Assembly: GCF_051020515.1 (NCBI RefSeq)
Contig: NZ_CP194857.1
Location: 3,782,001-3,846,000 of the forward strand
Direction: 5' to 3'
DNA from: CALKWS01 sp051020515
GTDB lineage: Bacteria; Actinomycetota; Actinomycetes; Actinomycetales; Beutenbergiaceae
Length of the DNA stretch: 64,000 nucleotides
Shown piece by piece: positions 35,329 to 45,639 of this stretch (the first letter of the stretch is position 1; the number at the start of each line of letters is the position of its first letter). Both the position numbers and the translations under genes were made by a program. The notes under the pieces were generated by a model that was not told the origin of the DNA, ran no database searches, and worked only from the letters and a program-made list of their open reading frames with translations.

Positions 35329-37197
35329 CTACTCCGACTCGCCCACCTGCGCCCCTGCGGCGAACTGGGACTCGTACAGCCGGGCGTAGGCTCCGCCGGC
35401 GCCGAGCAACTCGTCGTGGTTGCCCTGTTCGACGATGCTGCCGGACTCCATCACCAGGATCACATCGGCGTCGCGGATGGTGGACAGCCGGTGAGCGATG
35501 ACGAAGCTTGTGCGGCCCTGTCGCAGTGCGCCCATCGCCTCCTGCACCAACGCCTCGGTTCGGGTGTCCACCGAACTGGTGGCCTCATCCAGGATCAGAA
35601 TCGGTGGATCGGCGAGGAATGCCCGGGCGATGGTGAGCAATTGCTTCTCGCCCGCACTGACCGCGGTGCCGCGCACGCCCTCGTCGTCGATCTGGGTCTG
35701 GTAGCCGTGCGCCAGCGTCCGCACGAACGGATCCACGTGGGTGGCCCGGGCCGCGGCGACCAGTTCCTCGTGCCCCACCTCGGTGTCGACGCCGTAGGTG
35801 ATGTTCTCCTCGATCGTGCCCGAGTACAGCCAGGTGTCCTGCAGCACCATCCCGATGTTGGAGCGCACCTGTGCCCGCGGCACCGTGGCGATGTCCACCC
35901 CGTCCAGGGTGATCTGACCGCCATCGACCTCATAGAAGCGCATCAGCAGGTTCACCAGGGTGGTCTTGCCCGCGCCGGTGGGCCCCACGATCGCGACGGT
36001 CTGCCCGGGCTCGGCCACCAGTGACAACGACTCGATCAGCGGGGTGTCCTCGCGGTAGCGGAAGGAGATGTCGCGGAACTCCACGTGCCCGCGCACCTGC
36101 TCCGGGATCGACTCCTCCGCGCTGACCTGCGGGTCGGGCGATTCCTCCGGAGCGCTCAGTACCTCGAAGATCCGCTCGGCCGACGCCGCTCCGGACTGCA
36201 GCAGGTTCAGCATCCCGGCGATCTGGGTGATCGGCTGGCCGAACTGGCGCGAGTACTGGACGAACGCCTGCACCTCTCCGATGCTCAGGTGCCCGGAGAT
36301 CACGCGCAGACCACCGATCACCGCCACCAGGACGTACCCGATGTTGGACATCATCCCCATCACCGGCTGGATGATGCCGGTGATGAACTGGGCGCGGTAG
36401 GACGCTTGGTAGAGCGCCTGGTTCTCGCGGGCGAAGGTCTCCTGGGCGGTGCCCTCGTGCCCGAACACCGTGACCAGGGCGTGCCCGGTGTACATCTCCT
36501 CCACGTGCCCGTTCAAGGTCCCGGTGCGGCGCCACTGCTCGATGAACTCCGGCTGGGAGCGTCGGGCGATCTGGGCCACGATGAAGCCGGACAGCGGCAC
36601 CGTGACCACCGCCACGAGAGCCAGCAGCGGGGAGATGATGATCATCATCGTCAGCACCGACAGGATCGTCAGGACCGCGGTGATCAATTGCGACAGGGTC
36701 TGCTGCAGTGTCTGGGCCAGGTTGTCCACATCATTGGTCATCCGGGACAGCAGTTCCCCGCGCTGGCGGGCGTCGACGTAGGACAGCGGTACCCGGGAGA
36801 GTTTGCGTTGCAGGTTCAGGCGCATCATGTTCAGGGTGCGCTGCACCGCGACCGTGGTGAGCACCCCCTGCGCCCACATCGAGGTCGCCCCGACCGCGTA
36901 CACCCCGCTGACCAGCACCAGGACCCGGGCGAGTGCGGCGAAGTCCACACCAGCACCACCCAGCATCCCGTCCACCACGATGTCGGTGGCCCTGCCCAAC
37001 AGCATCGGCCCGGCCGCGTTCAGGATCACGCCCATACCCCCGAGCACGAACCCGGCGATGATCCGTGCCCGCTGGTCACGCAGTTCGCCGATCACCCGGC
37101 GCACGGTCGGGCCGAACTGTGCCGGACGCTCCCCCGGCATCCGGCCCGCGCCGCCGTGGCCGGCCGGCCCGCGCTGGGGCGCTCGGTGCCCGCTCAT
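35329..37197 (-). CDS. ABC exporter ATPase-permease (second subunit)
   Basis: 622-residue half-transporter, six transmembrane helices (about 40-330) then an ABC ATPase. Walker A is GPTGAGKTT, the signature is VSAGEKQLL, Walker B is ILILDEATSSVD with a canonical catalytic Glu, and the switch His is VIAHRLS. It overlaps the stop of the upstream subunit by 4 nt. The N-terminal extension of about 35 residues is Gly/Pro-rich and cytoplasmic. It forms a heterodimer with the 37194-38927 protein. Drug, peptide or lipid export is typical of the family, and the substrate is unknown. Confidence 0.92.
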   Translation of the reverse strand: MSGHRAPQRGPAGHGGAGRMPGERPAQFGPTVRRVIGELRDQRARIIAGFVLGGMGVILNAAGPMLLGRATDIVVDGMLGGAGVDFAALARVLVLVSGVYAVGATSMWAQGVLTTVAVQRTLNMMRLNLQRKLSRVPLSYVDARQRGELLSRMTNDVDNLAQTLQQTLSQLITAVLTILSVLTMMIIISPLLALVAVVTVPLSGFIVAQIARRSQPEFIEQWRRTGTLNGHVEEMYTGHALVTVFGHEGTAQETFARENQALYQASYRAQFITGIIQPVMGMMSNIGYVLVAVIGGLRVISGHLSIGEVQAFVQYSRQFGQPITQIAGMLNLLQSGAASAERIFEVLSAPEESPDPQVSAEESIPEQVRGHVEFRDISFRYREDTPLIESLSLVAEPGQTVAIVGPTGAGKTTLVNLLMRFYEVDGGQITLDGVDIATVPRAQVRSNIGMVLQDTWLYSGTIEENITYGVDTEVGHEELVAAARATHVDPFVRTLAHGYQTQIDDEGVRGTAVSAGEKQLLTIARAFLADPPILILDEATSSVDTRTEALVQEAMGALRQGRTSFVIAHRLSTIRDADVILVMESGSIVEQGNHDELLGAGGAYARLYESQFAAGAQVGESE

Positions 37198-38927
37198 CGG
37201 CCCGCCTCGGCGGCGCTGAGCTGGGAGTTGACGATCTCGGCGTAGGTGACGTTGCCCTCGAGCAGTTCGGTGTGGGTTCCCGCCCCTACCAGGCGGCCAT
37301 GGTCGAGCACCAGGATCTGGTCGGCGTCCCGGATGGTCGCCACTCGTTGGGCCACCACGATCACGGTCGACTGCGATGTTGCCGGCCGCATCGCGCTGCG
37401 CAGGGCGGCGTCGGTGGTGTAGTCGAGGGCGGAGAAGGAGTCGTCGAACAGGTAGATCGGCGCCTGCCGGATCAACGCCCTGGCGATGGAGATCCGCTGT
37501 CGCTGACCACCGGAGACATTCGTGCCGCCCTGGGCGATCTCGGCGTGCAACCCGCCGTCCATGTCAGCGACGAAGTCGGCGGCCTGGGCGATCCGCAAGG
37601 CCTCCCACATCTCCTCCTCGGTGGCCTCGGCGCGCCCGAAGGACAGATTGGAGGCGACCGTGCCGGAGAACAGGTACGGACGCTGGGGGACCAGGCCGAT
37701 CATGGTGGCCAACAGGTCGGGATCGAAATCGCGCACGTCCACGCCGTCCAGCAGCACCCGGCCGCCGGTGGCGTCGAACAGGCGGGGCACCAGGTTAACG
37801 ACGGTGGACTTACCGGAGCCGGTGGAGCCGATGATCGCGGTGGTGCGGCCCGGCTCGGCGGTGAAACTCACCTCGTGCAGCACATCGGCGTCGGCGCCGG
37901 GGTAACCGAAACTGACCGACTCGAACTGCACCAGCCCGCGCACCGCGCCCGGGCGCTCGGGCCTGGCCGGGGGCGTCACCGTGGGTATGGAGTCCAGCAC
38001 CTCTTGGATCCGGCCTCCCGACACCAGGGCCCGCGGGGCGAACATCACCAACATGGTCGCGAGCATCACCGACATCAGGATGAACATCAGGTAGGCCAGG
38101 AACGCCACCAGCGCCCCCACCTGGGTCTGCCCGGACTCCACCCGGTGCCCGCCGAACCAGATCACCAGCACCGAACCACCGTTGATGATGAACATCACCA
38201 GCGGGAAGGCCAGCGCCATGAGTTTGCCGACCTTGATCGCCACGTCCTCCAGGGCGACGCTGGCTACAGTGAAGCGGGCTTCTTCCCGCCGCTCCTTCGC
38301 GAACGCCCGGATCACCCGGATCCCACCGAGTTGTTCGCGCATCACCCGGTTGATCCCGTCGATCCGCTCCTGCATCGCCTTGAAGTGCGGGATCGCGCGC
38401 CACACCACCAGGCCCATCGCGGTCGCCAGTGCCGGCACCACTGCCACCACCAGCAGCGACAGGCCCGCGTCGGTGCGCACCGCCATGATCACCCCGCCCA
38501 GCAGCATGATGGGTGCCATCACGATCATGATCAGGGTGAACAGCACCAGCATCTGCACCTGCTGAACATCATTGGTGGTGCGGGTGATCAGCGACGGAGC
38601 ACCGAAGACGGAGATCTCCTGGGTGGAGAAGCGCTGCACCCGGGTGAACAGGGCCTGCCGCACGTCGCGGCCCACGCTCATCGCCGCGCGCGCTCCCACG
38701 TAGACCGCACCCACGGCGGCGAGCACCTGGATCATCGAGACGCCGAGCATCACCAGACCGAGGCGCAGGATCAGCCCGGTGTCCCCGGGCACGATCCCCT
38801 CATCGATGATCCGGGCGTTCAGGCTCGGCAGCAACAGCGCCGCCATGGTCTGGGCGAACTGCAAGACGACGACCAGCCCGATCGCACCCCGGTAAGGCCG
38901 CAGGTAGCGGCCCATCAAATCACGCAC
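37194..38927 (-). CDS. ABC exporter ATPase-permease (first, degenerate-site subunit)
   Basis: 577-residue half-transporter. Membrane domain with six helices (about 10-310), then an ATPase domain with Walker A GSTGSGKST, signature VSGGQRQRIS, and Walker B IYLFDDSFSALD, where Asp replaces the catalytic Glu. This marks the degenerate site of heterodimeric ABC exporters, whose partner here is 35329-37197. The start is GTG 38927 (reading VRDLMGRYL) or ATG 38915; the first three residues differ little. It is the leading gene of the pair. Confidence 0.92.
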   Translation of the reverse strand: MRDLMGRYLRPYRGAIGLVVVLQFAQTMAALLLPSLNARIIDEGIVPGDTGLILRLGLVMLGVSMIQVLAAVGAVYVGARAAMSVGRDVRQALFTRVQRFSTQEISVFGAPSLITRTTNDVQQVQMLVLFTLIMIVMAPIMLLGGVIMAVRTDAGLSLLVVAVVPALATAMGLVVWRAIPHFKAMQERIDGINRVMREQLGGIRVIRAFAKERREEARFTVASVALEDVAIKVGKLMALAFPLVMFIINGGSVLVIWFGGHRVESGQTQVGALVAFLAYLMFILMSVMLATMLVMFAPRALVSGGRIQEVLDSIPTVTPPARPERPGAVRGLVQFESVSFGYPGADADVLHEVSFTAEPGRTTAIIGSTGSGKSTVVNLVPRLFDATGGRVLLDGVDVRDFDPDLLATMIGLVPQRPYLFSGTVASNLSFGRAEATEEEMWEALRIAQAADFVADMDGGLHAEIAQGGTNVSGGQRQRISIARALIRQAPIYLFDDSFSALDYTTDAALRSAMRPATSQSTVIVVAQRVATIRDADQILVLDHGRLVGAGTHTELLEGNVTYAEIVNSQLSAAEAGR

Positions 38928-38936
38928 GCCGTGAGG

Positions 38937-40231
38937 CTACACCGCCCCGCCCACATCGAGTGTGGACGGGGCGGCTGCGTTCGCGGTGAGCGCAGCGGTG
39001 GCGCCGGCTACTGACGCGGCTGCGGGGGCGGGGGGCGGCGCGGCGTCCTCGCCGCCCTCGGGCACCTGGCCGGCCTCGGCCGCACCGGAGAACGGACGCC
39101 CGGAGGTCTCCCCGGCCGTGGTCGCCTCGGCGGTGGCCTCATCGACCTGTCCGCGAGCCTCCCGCAGCGCCTCGGATGGGTCCTGCAGCGAGGTCTCCGG
39201 GAGTTCCACGTCCAGGCCCTCGATGTGCTCCACGGTGGAGGCGCGCTCCTTCTTCCGCTTCTTCCTCGGCCCGCCGTTCCCGTCGCCGTCGCCGTTCCCG
39301 TCGCCACCGTCGTCGTCGTCATCGCCGAAGCCCTCGAACCCGGGCGGGGTGGCGCCGCCGCCGAAGGCGGAGGAGATCGAGCCCAGCGCAGCGGTGAACT
39401 CGGTGGGGATGACCCAGAGCTTGGAGGAGGAACCGTTGCGATCTGCGGCAGCATCTGCAGGTACTGGTAGGCCAGCAGCTTCGGATCGGCGTCACCGCGG
39501 TGGATGGCGTCGAACACCTGCAGGATGGCGCGGGACTCACCCTGGGCCTTGAGGATCGCGGACTGCGCCTGACCCTCGGCCCGCAGGATCGCGGCCTGCT
39601 TCTCACCCTCGGCGGTCAGGATCTGGGACTGCTTGACACCCTCGGCGGTCAGGATCGCCGCACGGCGATCCCGCTCGGCGCGCATCTGCTGCTCCATCGA
39701 GCCCTGCACGCTGGCCGGCGGGTCGATCGCCTTGAGTTCGACGCGGTTCACGCGGATCCCCCAGCGCCCGGTGGCTTCGTCCAGTACCCCGCGCAACTGC
39801 CCGTTGATCTGGTCCCGGCTGGTCAGGGTCTGCTCCAGGTCCATCGACCCGATCACGTTACGCAACGTGGTCACGGTGAGCTGTTCGATACCGGTGATGT
39901 AGTTCGCGATCTCATAGGTCGCGTCCTTGGGTTCGGTCACCTGGAAGTAGATGACCGTGTCGATGGAGACCACCAGGTTGTCGGAGGTGATCACCGGCTG
40001 CGGGGCGAACGACACGACCTGCTCACGCAGGTCCACCCCGGCCCGGACGCGGTCGATGAAGGGGATCAGGAAGTGCAACCCCGCGTACATGGTGGACTGG
40101 TAGCGGCCCAGCCGTTCGATGATCAGTGCCACGGCCTGTGGCACGATCCGGATCGACTGGCGAATCGCCACGATGACGAAGATGGCGAAGATGACCGCCA
40201 CCACGATGAAACCGATTTGTGCTCCGGTCAC
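38937..40231 (-). pseudogene. SPFH/band-7 (stomatin-like) protein, frameshifted
   Basis: SPFH-domain membrane protein, about 431 residues when joined. An N-terminal transmembrane helix (IGFIVVAVIFAIFVIVAI) is followed by the prohibitin-homology domain (FDRV to about 200) and a repeated coiled segment with QILTAEGEKQAAILRAEG. The C-terminal region is long, acidic (DDDDDGGDGNGDGD) and Lys-rich (GPRKKRKKER), with a Pro/Ala-rich tail. The frame breaks near 39436-39440, where GSSSKLWVIPTEF takes over from IATVPPP. It pairs with nfeD directly upstream, which is the usual combination for membrane-microdomain or quality-control complexes. Confidence 0.85.
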
Positions 40232-40295
40232 GCTAATTCCCTTGATTGATGACTGGTGGTCGGATCAGTACTGCTGACAGCCTAGGGGCTGGGGG

Positions 40296-40781
40296 TCAGT
40301 ATCCGGGCCCCGGCGGGCCGTAGGGCTGGCTCGGGTTGGTCTCCACCGGCAGCGGTTCCACGATCGCGGTGGCGCCCTCGATGCGCACCACGCTCACCCG
40401 GGCCCCTACCGGCAGCACCGCCCCGGGCGCCTCGGTGCGTGCGGTCCACACCTCGCCGGTCAGTTTCACGCGGCCGGCCCGGTCAGAGACGTCGGAGACC
40501 ACGGTGGCGATCCGACCGCGGTGCGCGTCCACGTTGGTGCGCGCCTGCGGGGTGTTCGCCTTGAGTTTGGCCAGGGCCCAGGGGCGCACCAGCACCAGCA
40601 GCCCTACCGAGACCACCGCCGCGATGATCAACTGCAGCCAGAACGGGGCTCCCAGCGCCCCGGAGATCGCTGCCGCGGTGGCGCCGCCGGCCAGCATCAG
40701 GAACAGCAGGTCCACGGTGAGCATCTCGACGACGCCCAGGACCAATGCCACCCCCAGCCACCACAGCCAGCCCATTCCCAT
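40296..40781 (-). CDS. nfeD: NfeD-like membrane protein
   Basis: 161-residue NfeD homologue. Three to four hydrophobic helices (about 5-70: VALVLGVVEMLTVDLLFLML, then LIIAAVVSVGLLVLV) are followed by a C-terminal OB-fold domain (about 80-150) starting GRIATVVSDVSDRAG. Such short NfeD proteins lack the protease half and act with SPFH proteins. It is 64 bp upstream of the SPFH gene on the same strand. A possible promoter lies at 40806-40811 (TAGACT on the minus strand). Confidence 0.9.
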   Translation of the reverse strand: MGMGWLWWLGVALVLGVVEMLTVDLLFLMLAGGATAAAISGALGAPFWLQLIIAAVVSVGLLVLVRPWALAKLKANTPQARTNVDAHRGRIATVVSDVSDRAGRVKLTGEVWTARTEAPGAVLPVGARVSVVRIEGATAIVEPLPVETNPSQPYGPPGPGY

Positions 40782-40850
40782 ACCTCCCGCGTGTCGTCCC
40801 CGTTAGTCTAAACGACTCGTAAACTCTTCGCTGGCCCCTTTCGCCCGGTC

Positions 40851-41667
40851 TCAGGCGTGCGCACCGCCGCTCCGGGAGCGGTGGGGCCGTCCGCGGGCGC
40901 TCCAGCGCTGCCCGTGCCGCTCCACCACCAGATCCAGACCCGAAGGTGCGCGAGAGGTTCTGCTCGGTCATCACCGAGTACAGTTCCCCGGCGGCCTCCA
41001 CCTTCCCCTCGCGCATCAGCATCGCGTCGGTGAAGCCCTCGGGCACCTCCTCCACGTGGTGGGTGATGAGCACCAGTACCGGCGAGGCCAGATCGCGGGC
41101 GAGCTCGGTCAGCGCGCCCATCAGTTCCTCGCGGCCACCCAGGTCCAGCCCCGCGCCGGGTTCGTCCAGGATGAGCAGTTCGGGATCGGCCATCAGGGCA
41201 CGGGCGATCTGGGTTCGCTTGCGCTCGCCCTCGGACAGGGTGCCGAAACGGCGCTGGGCGAGATCGGCCACCCCGAAGGCGGCCAGCAGATCCATCGCGC
41301 GGGAGTCATCCAGTTCCTCATACGACTCCCGCCACCGTCCGGTCATCCCGTAGGAGGCCGTGCGGACCACGTCCAGCACCACCTCACCACCGGGGATCCG
41401 GTCCGCCAGCGCCGCACTGGCCAGCCCGATCAGCGGCCGCAACTCGAACACGTCCACCGCGCCCAGGCGCTCTCCGAAGACCTCCACCGTTCCCGAGGTG
41501 GGGTGCATCCGGGCCGCGGCGAGTTGCATCAGCGTGGTCTTGCCGGCCCCGTTCGGGCCGAGCACCACCCACCGGTCCCCCTCATCGACCGACCAGTCCA
41601 CGCCGTCGAGAATGTTCTTGGCGCCGCGGCGCACGGTCACATCGGTCAGGTTGAGCACATCACCCAT
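40851..41667 (-). pseudogene. ABC transporter ATP-binding protein, frameshifted at the end
   Basis: Single ABC ATPase domain, about 271 residues when joined. Walker A is GPNGAGKTT, the signature is LSEGERKRTQI, Walker B is ELLILDEPGAGLD, and the switch His is LITHHVEEV. The last about 31 residues shift at 40940-40946 (FGS against FGLDLVVER), where one extra G lies. The frame rejoins a stop at 40851. It resembles stand-alone ABC ATPases of unknown partner (YlmA/ModF-like); no permease is adjacent. Confidence 0.82.
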
Positions 41668-41701
41668 ATCGCCAGAGCCTAGTTCACCTACGGTGGTCAC
41701 C

Positions 41702-42459
41702 ATGCGCCTCGACATACCCCGTTCCGTGCTGGTCGCCCTGTGGGCGAACCGGCTCGGCACCGCCCCGAGCCCGGAGGAGTTGGCGCAGGCGGCCCGGGCG
41801 GTGCGGGCGGTGGCCGACGACGACGGGATGCCGACCGCGGATCTGCTCACCCAGGTCGCCGGTACCGCGGTCCTGGCGGTGACGCCGGTACCGGGCGAGC
41901 CGGTCCCGCTGCCGGCCCCGGCGCGCGCGGCGGCGCTGAGGCCGGGCAGGCGCTGATCAGCGGCCCACCCCGCGGCGCCCCGGGGCTGTTGCGGATCGCG
42001 GTCCCGGATGAGCGGGCCTTCGGCTCCGAACTCGAACCCGGTGAGCTGCTGGGCTGGCAGGTCTGGACCGAGCCGGTGGACGGGTCGGGGTGGGTGCCGC
42101 CGGTGATCACGATGGCCGAGGCCCGCACCGGGCTCGCCGAGGCGCTCGACCTGGCGATCGAGACCCTGCTCAGTATGGATGTGGCCCGGTGGCGGGAGGA
42201 GGCCGCCGAGGAGATCGCGATGCTCGGCAGCGACGAGTTGCCCCCGCCGGCCGCCGACCGGATCCCGCCCGGTCTGGATCCCAGGCGCTCGCACGTGCTC
42301 TCCCGCGCGGTGCGCCTGCAAGCCATCGTGGACCTGGCCACCCAGGACGACGGCGCCGCGGTGAACTCCTGGCAGGCCGATCAGCGCACCGCCGCTCTGC
42401 GGCACGTGGCCGCGGCCGCCCGCGGCGCCCTGTGCGCCGTCAGCGTTTCCGGGTTCTGA
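41702..42459 (+). pseudogene. conserved hypothetical protein, frameshifted
   Basis: About 252 residues when joined. The first 78 (RLDIPRSVLVALWANRL, then ADLLTQVAGTAV) and the rest (AGQALISGPPRGAPGLLRIA through LDLAIETLLSMDVARW) are in two frames, separated near 41930-41937 by one missing base. No transmembrane helix or catalytic motif is seen. It opens opposite the ABC ATPase (35 bp apart) and ends 6 bp before glgM on the opposite strand. It looks like an actinobacterial protein of unknown function. Confidence 0.7.
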
Positions 42460-42465
42460 CCGGCA

Positions 42466-43659
42466 CTAGCCCAGCACGCTGCGGTAGACCTCCAGCGTGC
42501 GCTCCCCGATCGCGTCCCAGGAGAAGTGTTCGGCCGCCCGGACCCGGCCGGCCTCCCCCATCGCGGCGGCGCGCTCGGGGTCGGCGAGCATGTCGTTCAA
42601 CGCCCGGGCCACGTCGGCCACGAAGGCCTCCGGGTCACTCGGGGTGCCGGTGCCGTCGTCGGCCTGGTCCAGCGGCACCAGGGTTCCGGTGACACCGTCG
42701 GCGACCACCTCGGGAATGCCACCGGTGGCCGAGGCGACCACCGGCACGCCCAGCGCCATCGCCTCCAGGTTCACGATCCCCAGCGGCTCATAGATCGAGG
42801 GGCAGGCGAACACGGTGGAACTGGCCAGCAGTCCGACCACGTCGGCGTGCGGGAGCATCCGGTCGATCCAGATCACGTTCGGGTGGGTACGCCGCAACCG
42901 GCCGATCGCCGCACTGATCTCGGCGGCGATCTCGGGGGTGTCCGGGGCGCCGGCGCAGAGCACCAGTTGCACCTCCGGCGGCAGTTGGTGCGCGGCCCGC
43001 ACCAGGTAGGCCAGGCCCTTCTGCCGCGTGATCCGGCCCACGAAGATCACCGCCGGCACCTCCGGGTCCACCCCGTGGCGCCGCGCGACCTGTTCGCTGA
43101 CCTGGCGTTGCGGGCGGGCCCAGTTCTGTAGGTCCACCCCGTTGTGCACCACCGAGACCTTCTCCGGATCCACGTCGGGGTAGGCGGCCAGGATGTCGGC
43201 ACGCATCGCGTGACTGACCGCGATGATCCCGGCCGCGGAGGAGTAGGCGGTGTGCTCGGCCCAGCCGGACAGCGCGTACCCACCGCCGAGCTGCTCGGCC
43301 TTCCAGGGGCGCAGCGGCTCCAGTGAGTGCGCGCTGAGCACGTGCGGGATGCCGTGCAGCAGGCCGGCCAGATGCCCGCCGAGGTTGGCGTACCAGGTGT
43401 GGGAGTGCACCAGGTCGGCTCCGGCGGCGTCGGCGGCCATCGCCAGATCGACGCCGAAGGTGCGCAGCGCCGGGTTGGCCTGCGCCAACCCCTCGGGTTC
43501 GTCGTAACCGTGTACTCCCGCGTCGGTGCGGGCGCCGTCGAAGCAGCGCACCTGCACGTCCACGTGCGCTCGGAGCACCCGGGCGAGTTCGGTCACGTGC
43601 ACGCCGGCTCCGCCGTACACGTGCGGCGGGTACTCCCTGGTGAGCAGGTCGACGCGCAT
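42466..43659 (-). CDS. glgM: GT4 glucosyltransferase, GlgA/GlgM type
   Basis: 397-residue GT-B glycosyltransferase of the actinobacterial glgA branch. It opens MRVDLLTREYPPHVYGGAGV, with an acceptor-side HTWYAN and a donor-side FVGRITRQKGL and SIYEPLGIVNLEAMALGVPVV (E-x7-E motif). In mycobacteria this orthologue (formerly GlgA) makes maltose-1-phosphate from ADP-glucose and glucose-1-phosphate (GlgM), feeding alpha-glucan synthesis. The divergent glgC neighbour supplies ADP-glucose, which supports that role. Whether it works as a glycogen synthase or as GlgM here cannot be resolved. Confidence 0.9.
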   Translation of the reverse strand: MRVDLLTREYPPHVYGGAGVHVTELARVLRAHVDVQVRCFDGARTDAGVHGYDEPEGLAQANPALRTFGVDLAMAADAAGADLVHSHTWYANLGGHLAGLLHGIPHVLSAHSLEPLRPWKAEQLGGGYALSGWAEHTAYSSAAGIIAVSHAMRADILAAYPDVDPEKVSVVHNGVDLQNWARPQRQVSEQVARRHGVDPEVPAVIFVGRITRQKGLAYLVRAAHQLPPEVQLVLCAGAPDTPEIAAEISAAIGRLRRTHPNVIWIDRMLPHADVVGLLASSTVFACPSIYEPLGIVNLEAMALGVPVVASATGGIPEVVADGVTGTLVPLDQADDGTGTPSDPEAFVADVARALNDMLADPERAAAMGEAGRVRAAEHFSWDAIGERTLEVYRSVLG

Positions 43660-43753
43660 GGTGAGGCATCCTTCCCCCCACCGGACACCACGGCGGGAAC
43701 TTGCGGTGCGGAATCGGTGGCTGAACCCGCGTGCTCAGCCTAGGGTTCATGGC

Positions 43754-44998
43754 ATGGCCACACCACGGGTTCTCGCGATTGTCCTGGCTGGAGGCGAGGG
43801 GAAGCGGCTGATGCCGCTCACGGCGGATCGGGCAAAACCTGCGGTTCCCTTCGGTGGGATCTACCGCCTGATCGACTTCGCGTTGTCCAATGTCGTCAAC
43901 GCCGGGTACCTGCGCGTGGTGGTGCTGACCCAGTACAAGTCGCACTCCCTGGACCGCCACATCGCCAAGACCTGGCGGATGTCCTCCCTGCTCGGCAACT
44001 ACGTGGCCCCGGTGCCGGCCCAGCAGCGGGTGGGCAAGAACTGGTTCCTGGGCAGCGCCGATGCGATCTACCAATCCCTGAACATCATCGACGAGGAGAA
44101 GCCGGACATCGTGGTGGTGGTCGGTGCCGATCACGTCTACCGGATGGACTTCTCCCAGATGGTGCACACCCATATCGATTCCGGCGCGGAGATGACCGTG
44201 GCCGGGATCCGCCAGCCGATCGAACTGGCGAACCAGTTCGGCGTGGTCGACGCCGACACCGCCGATCCGAGCCGGATCGCGGCGTTCCTGGAGAAGCCGG
44301 AGAATCCGCAGGGCCTGGCCGACTCCCCCCGGGAGGTGCTGGCGTCCATGGGCAACTACGTCTTCAATGCCGACGCCCTGGTCGCCTCGGTCCGCGAGGA
44401 CGCCAGGTCCACCACCTCCAGGCACGATATGGGCGGGGACATCGTGCCCTACTTCGTGGACAAGGGGCAGGCCGGGCTGTACGACTTCATCCACAACGAC
44501 GTACCAGGCTCCACCGACCGGGACCGGAACTACTGGCGTGATGTGGGAACCCTGGACTCCTACTACGACGCGAACATCGACCTGATCAACGTCGAGCCGG
44601 TGTTCAACCTGTACAACGACGACTGGCCGGTGCACACCGGCTACGTGGGCCTGCCGCCGGCGAAGTTCGTGCACTCCGTGGCGGGACGGACCGGGCACGC
44701 GGTGGACTCGATCATCTCCCCCGGAGTGGTCATCTCCGGTGGTGACGTGCGCGGCTCCATCCTCTCCCCCGGCACCCGGGTGAACTCCTGGTCCACTGTG
44801 GCGGACTCGGTACTGCTCGACGGCGTCGTGGTGCACCGGCACGCGCACGTGCACAAGGCGATCCTGGACAAGAACGTGGTGGTCAGCGAGGGTGCCTCGG
44901 TGGGTGTGGATACCGAGTTGGATGCCTCCCGTGGGTTCACCGTCACCGATGCCGGCATCACCGTGGTGCCCAAGGGAACCCGGATCACGCACGGATGA
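43754..44998 (+). CDS. glgC: glucose-1-phosphate adenylyltransferase
   Basis: 414-residue ADP-glucose pyrophosphorylase. N-terminal nucleotidyltransferase domain (about 5-280) has the signature LAGGEGKRLMPLT with the catalytic region AKPAVPFGG, GADHVYRMDF and the Mg site; the C-terminal left-handed beta-helix (about 290-410) forms the rest. It is the committed step to glycogen and alpha-glucan, using ATP and glucose-1-phosphate. ATG 43754 is chosen over an ATG five bases earlier, which is in another frame. It overlaps serB by 4 nt at its end and diverges from glgM across 94 bp. Confidence 0.95.
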   Translation: MATPRVLAIVLAGGEGKRLMPLTADRAKPAVPFGGIYRLIDFALSNVVNAGYLRVVVLTQYKSHSLDRHIAKTWRMSSLLGNYVAPVPAQQRVGKNWFLGSADAIYQSLNIIDEEKPDIVVVVGADHVYRMDFSQMVHTHIDSGAEMTVAGIRQPIELANQFGVVDADTADPSRIAAFLEKPENPQGLADSPREVLASMGNYVFNADALVASVREDARSTTSRHDMGGDIVPYFVDKGQAGLYDFIHNDVPGSTDRDRNYWRDVGTLDSYYDANIDLINVEPVFNLYNDDWPVHTGYVGLPPAKFVHSVAGRTGHAVDSIISPGVVISGGDVRGSILSPGTRVNSWSTVADSVLLDGVVVHRHAHVHKAILDKNVVVSEGASVGVDTELDASRGFTVTDAGITVVPKGTRITHG

Positions 44999-45633
44999 GC
45001 CGGCGCCGCCTGGTGGTGCTGGATGTGGACTCCACGTTCATCGCCGAGGAACAGATCGACCTGCTCGCCGCCCACGCGGGGGTGGGCCCGCAGGTGGCGG
45101 CGATCACCGAACGCGCGATGGCCGGGGAACTCGATTTCGCTGCGGCGCTGCGCGAGCGGGTGGCCGCGCTGGCCGGCCTGGCGACCTCGGCGATCGACGC
45201 GGTGCGGGCCCGGATCAGCCTCAGCCCCGGCGCCGGCGAGCTCATCGCGGGGCTGCATCAGCGGGGCTGGCCGGTGGGCCTGGTCTCCGGGGGTTTCCAT
45301 GAGATCGTCGACCCCCTGGCCACCGCGCACGGCATCACCCGGGTGCAGGCCAACCGCCTGGAGACCGACGACGACGGCGCCCGCCTGAGCGGGCGGCTGC
45401 GCGGGGAGATCGTGGACCGGGCGACCAAGGCGGACTTCCTGCGCGCGTTCGCCGCCGCCGAGGGCATCGACCTGGCCGACACGGTGGCCGTCGGCGACGG
45501 CGCGAACGACCTGGACATGGTCACCGCTGCCGGCCTCGGGGTGGGTTACCGGCCCAAGCAGGCCCTGGCCGAGGCAGCCGACGTGGTCCTGACCGACCGG
45601 CTGGACGCGCTGCTGGCCGTCCTGGACCGCTGA
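44995..45633 (+). CDS. serB: phosphoserine phosphatase SerB
   Basis: 212-residue HAD-superfamily phosphatase. Motif I is DVDSTFI (with two Asp), motif II is VSGGF, Lys in motif III is TKADFL, and motif IV is GDGANDLDM. It is the last step of serine synthesis from phosphoserine. The length fits the single-domain SerB (no ACT domain). The ATG overlaps glgC's stop (ATGA), an unusual coupling between starch/glycogen and serine genes. Confidence 0.93.
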   Translation: MSRRRLVVLDVDSTFIAEEQIDLLAAHAGVGPQVAAITERAMAGELDFAAALRERVAALAGLATSAIDAVRARISLSPGAGELIAGLHQRGWPVGLVSGGFHEIVDPLATAHGITRVQANRLETDDDGARLSGRLRGEIVDRATKADFLRAFAAAEGIDLADTVAVGDGANDLDMVTAAGLGVGYRPKQALAEAADVVLTDRLDALLAVLDR

Positions 45634-45639
45634 GCGCCC

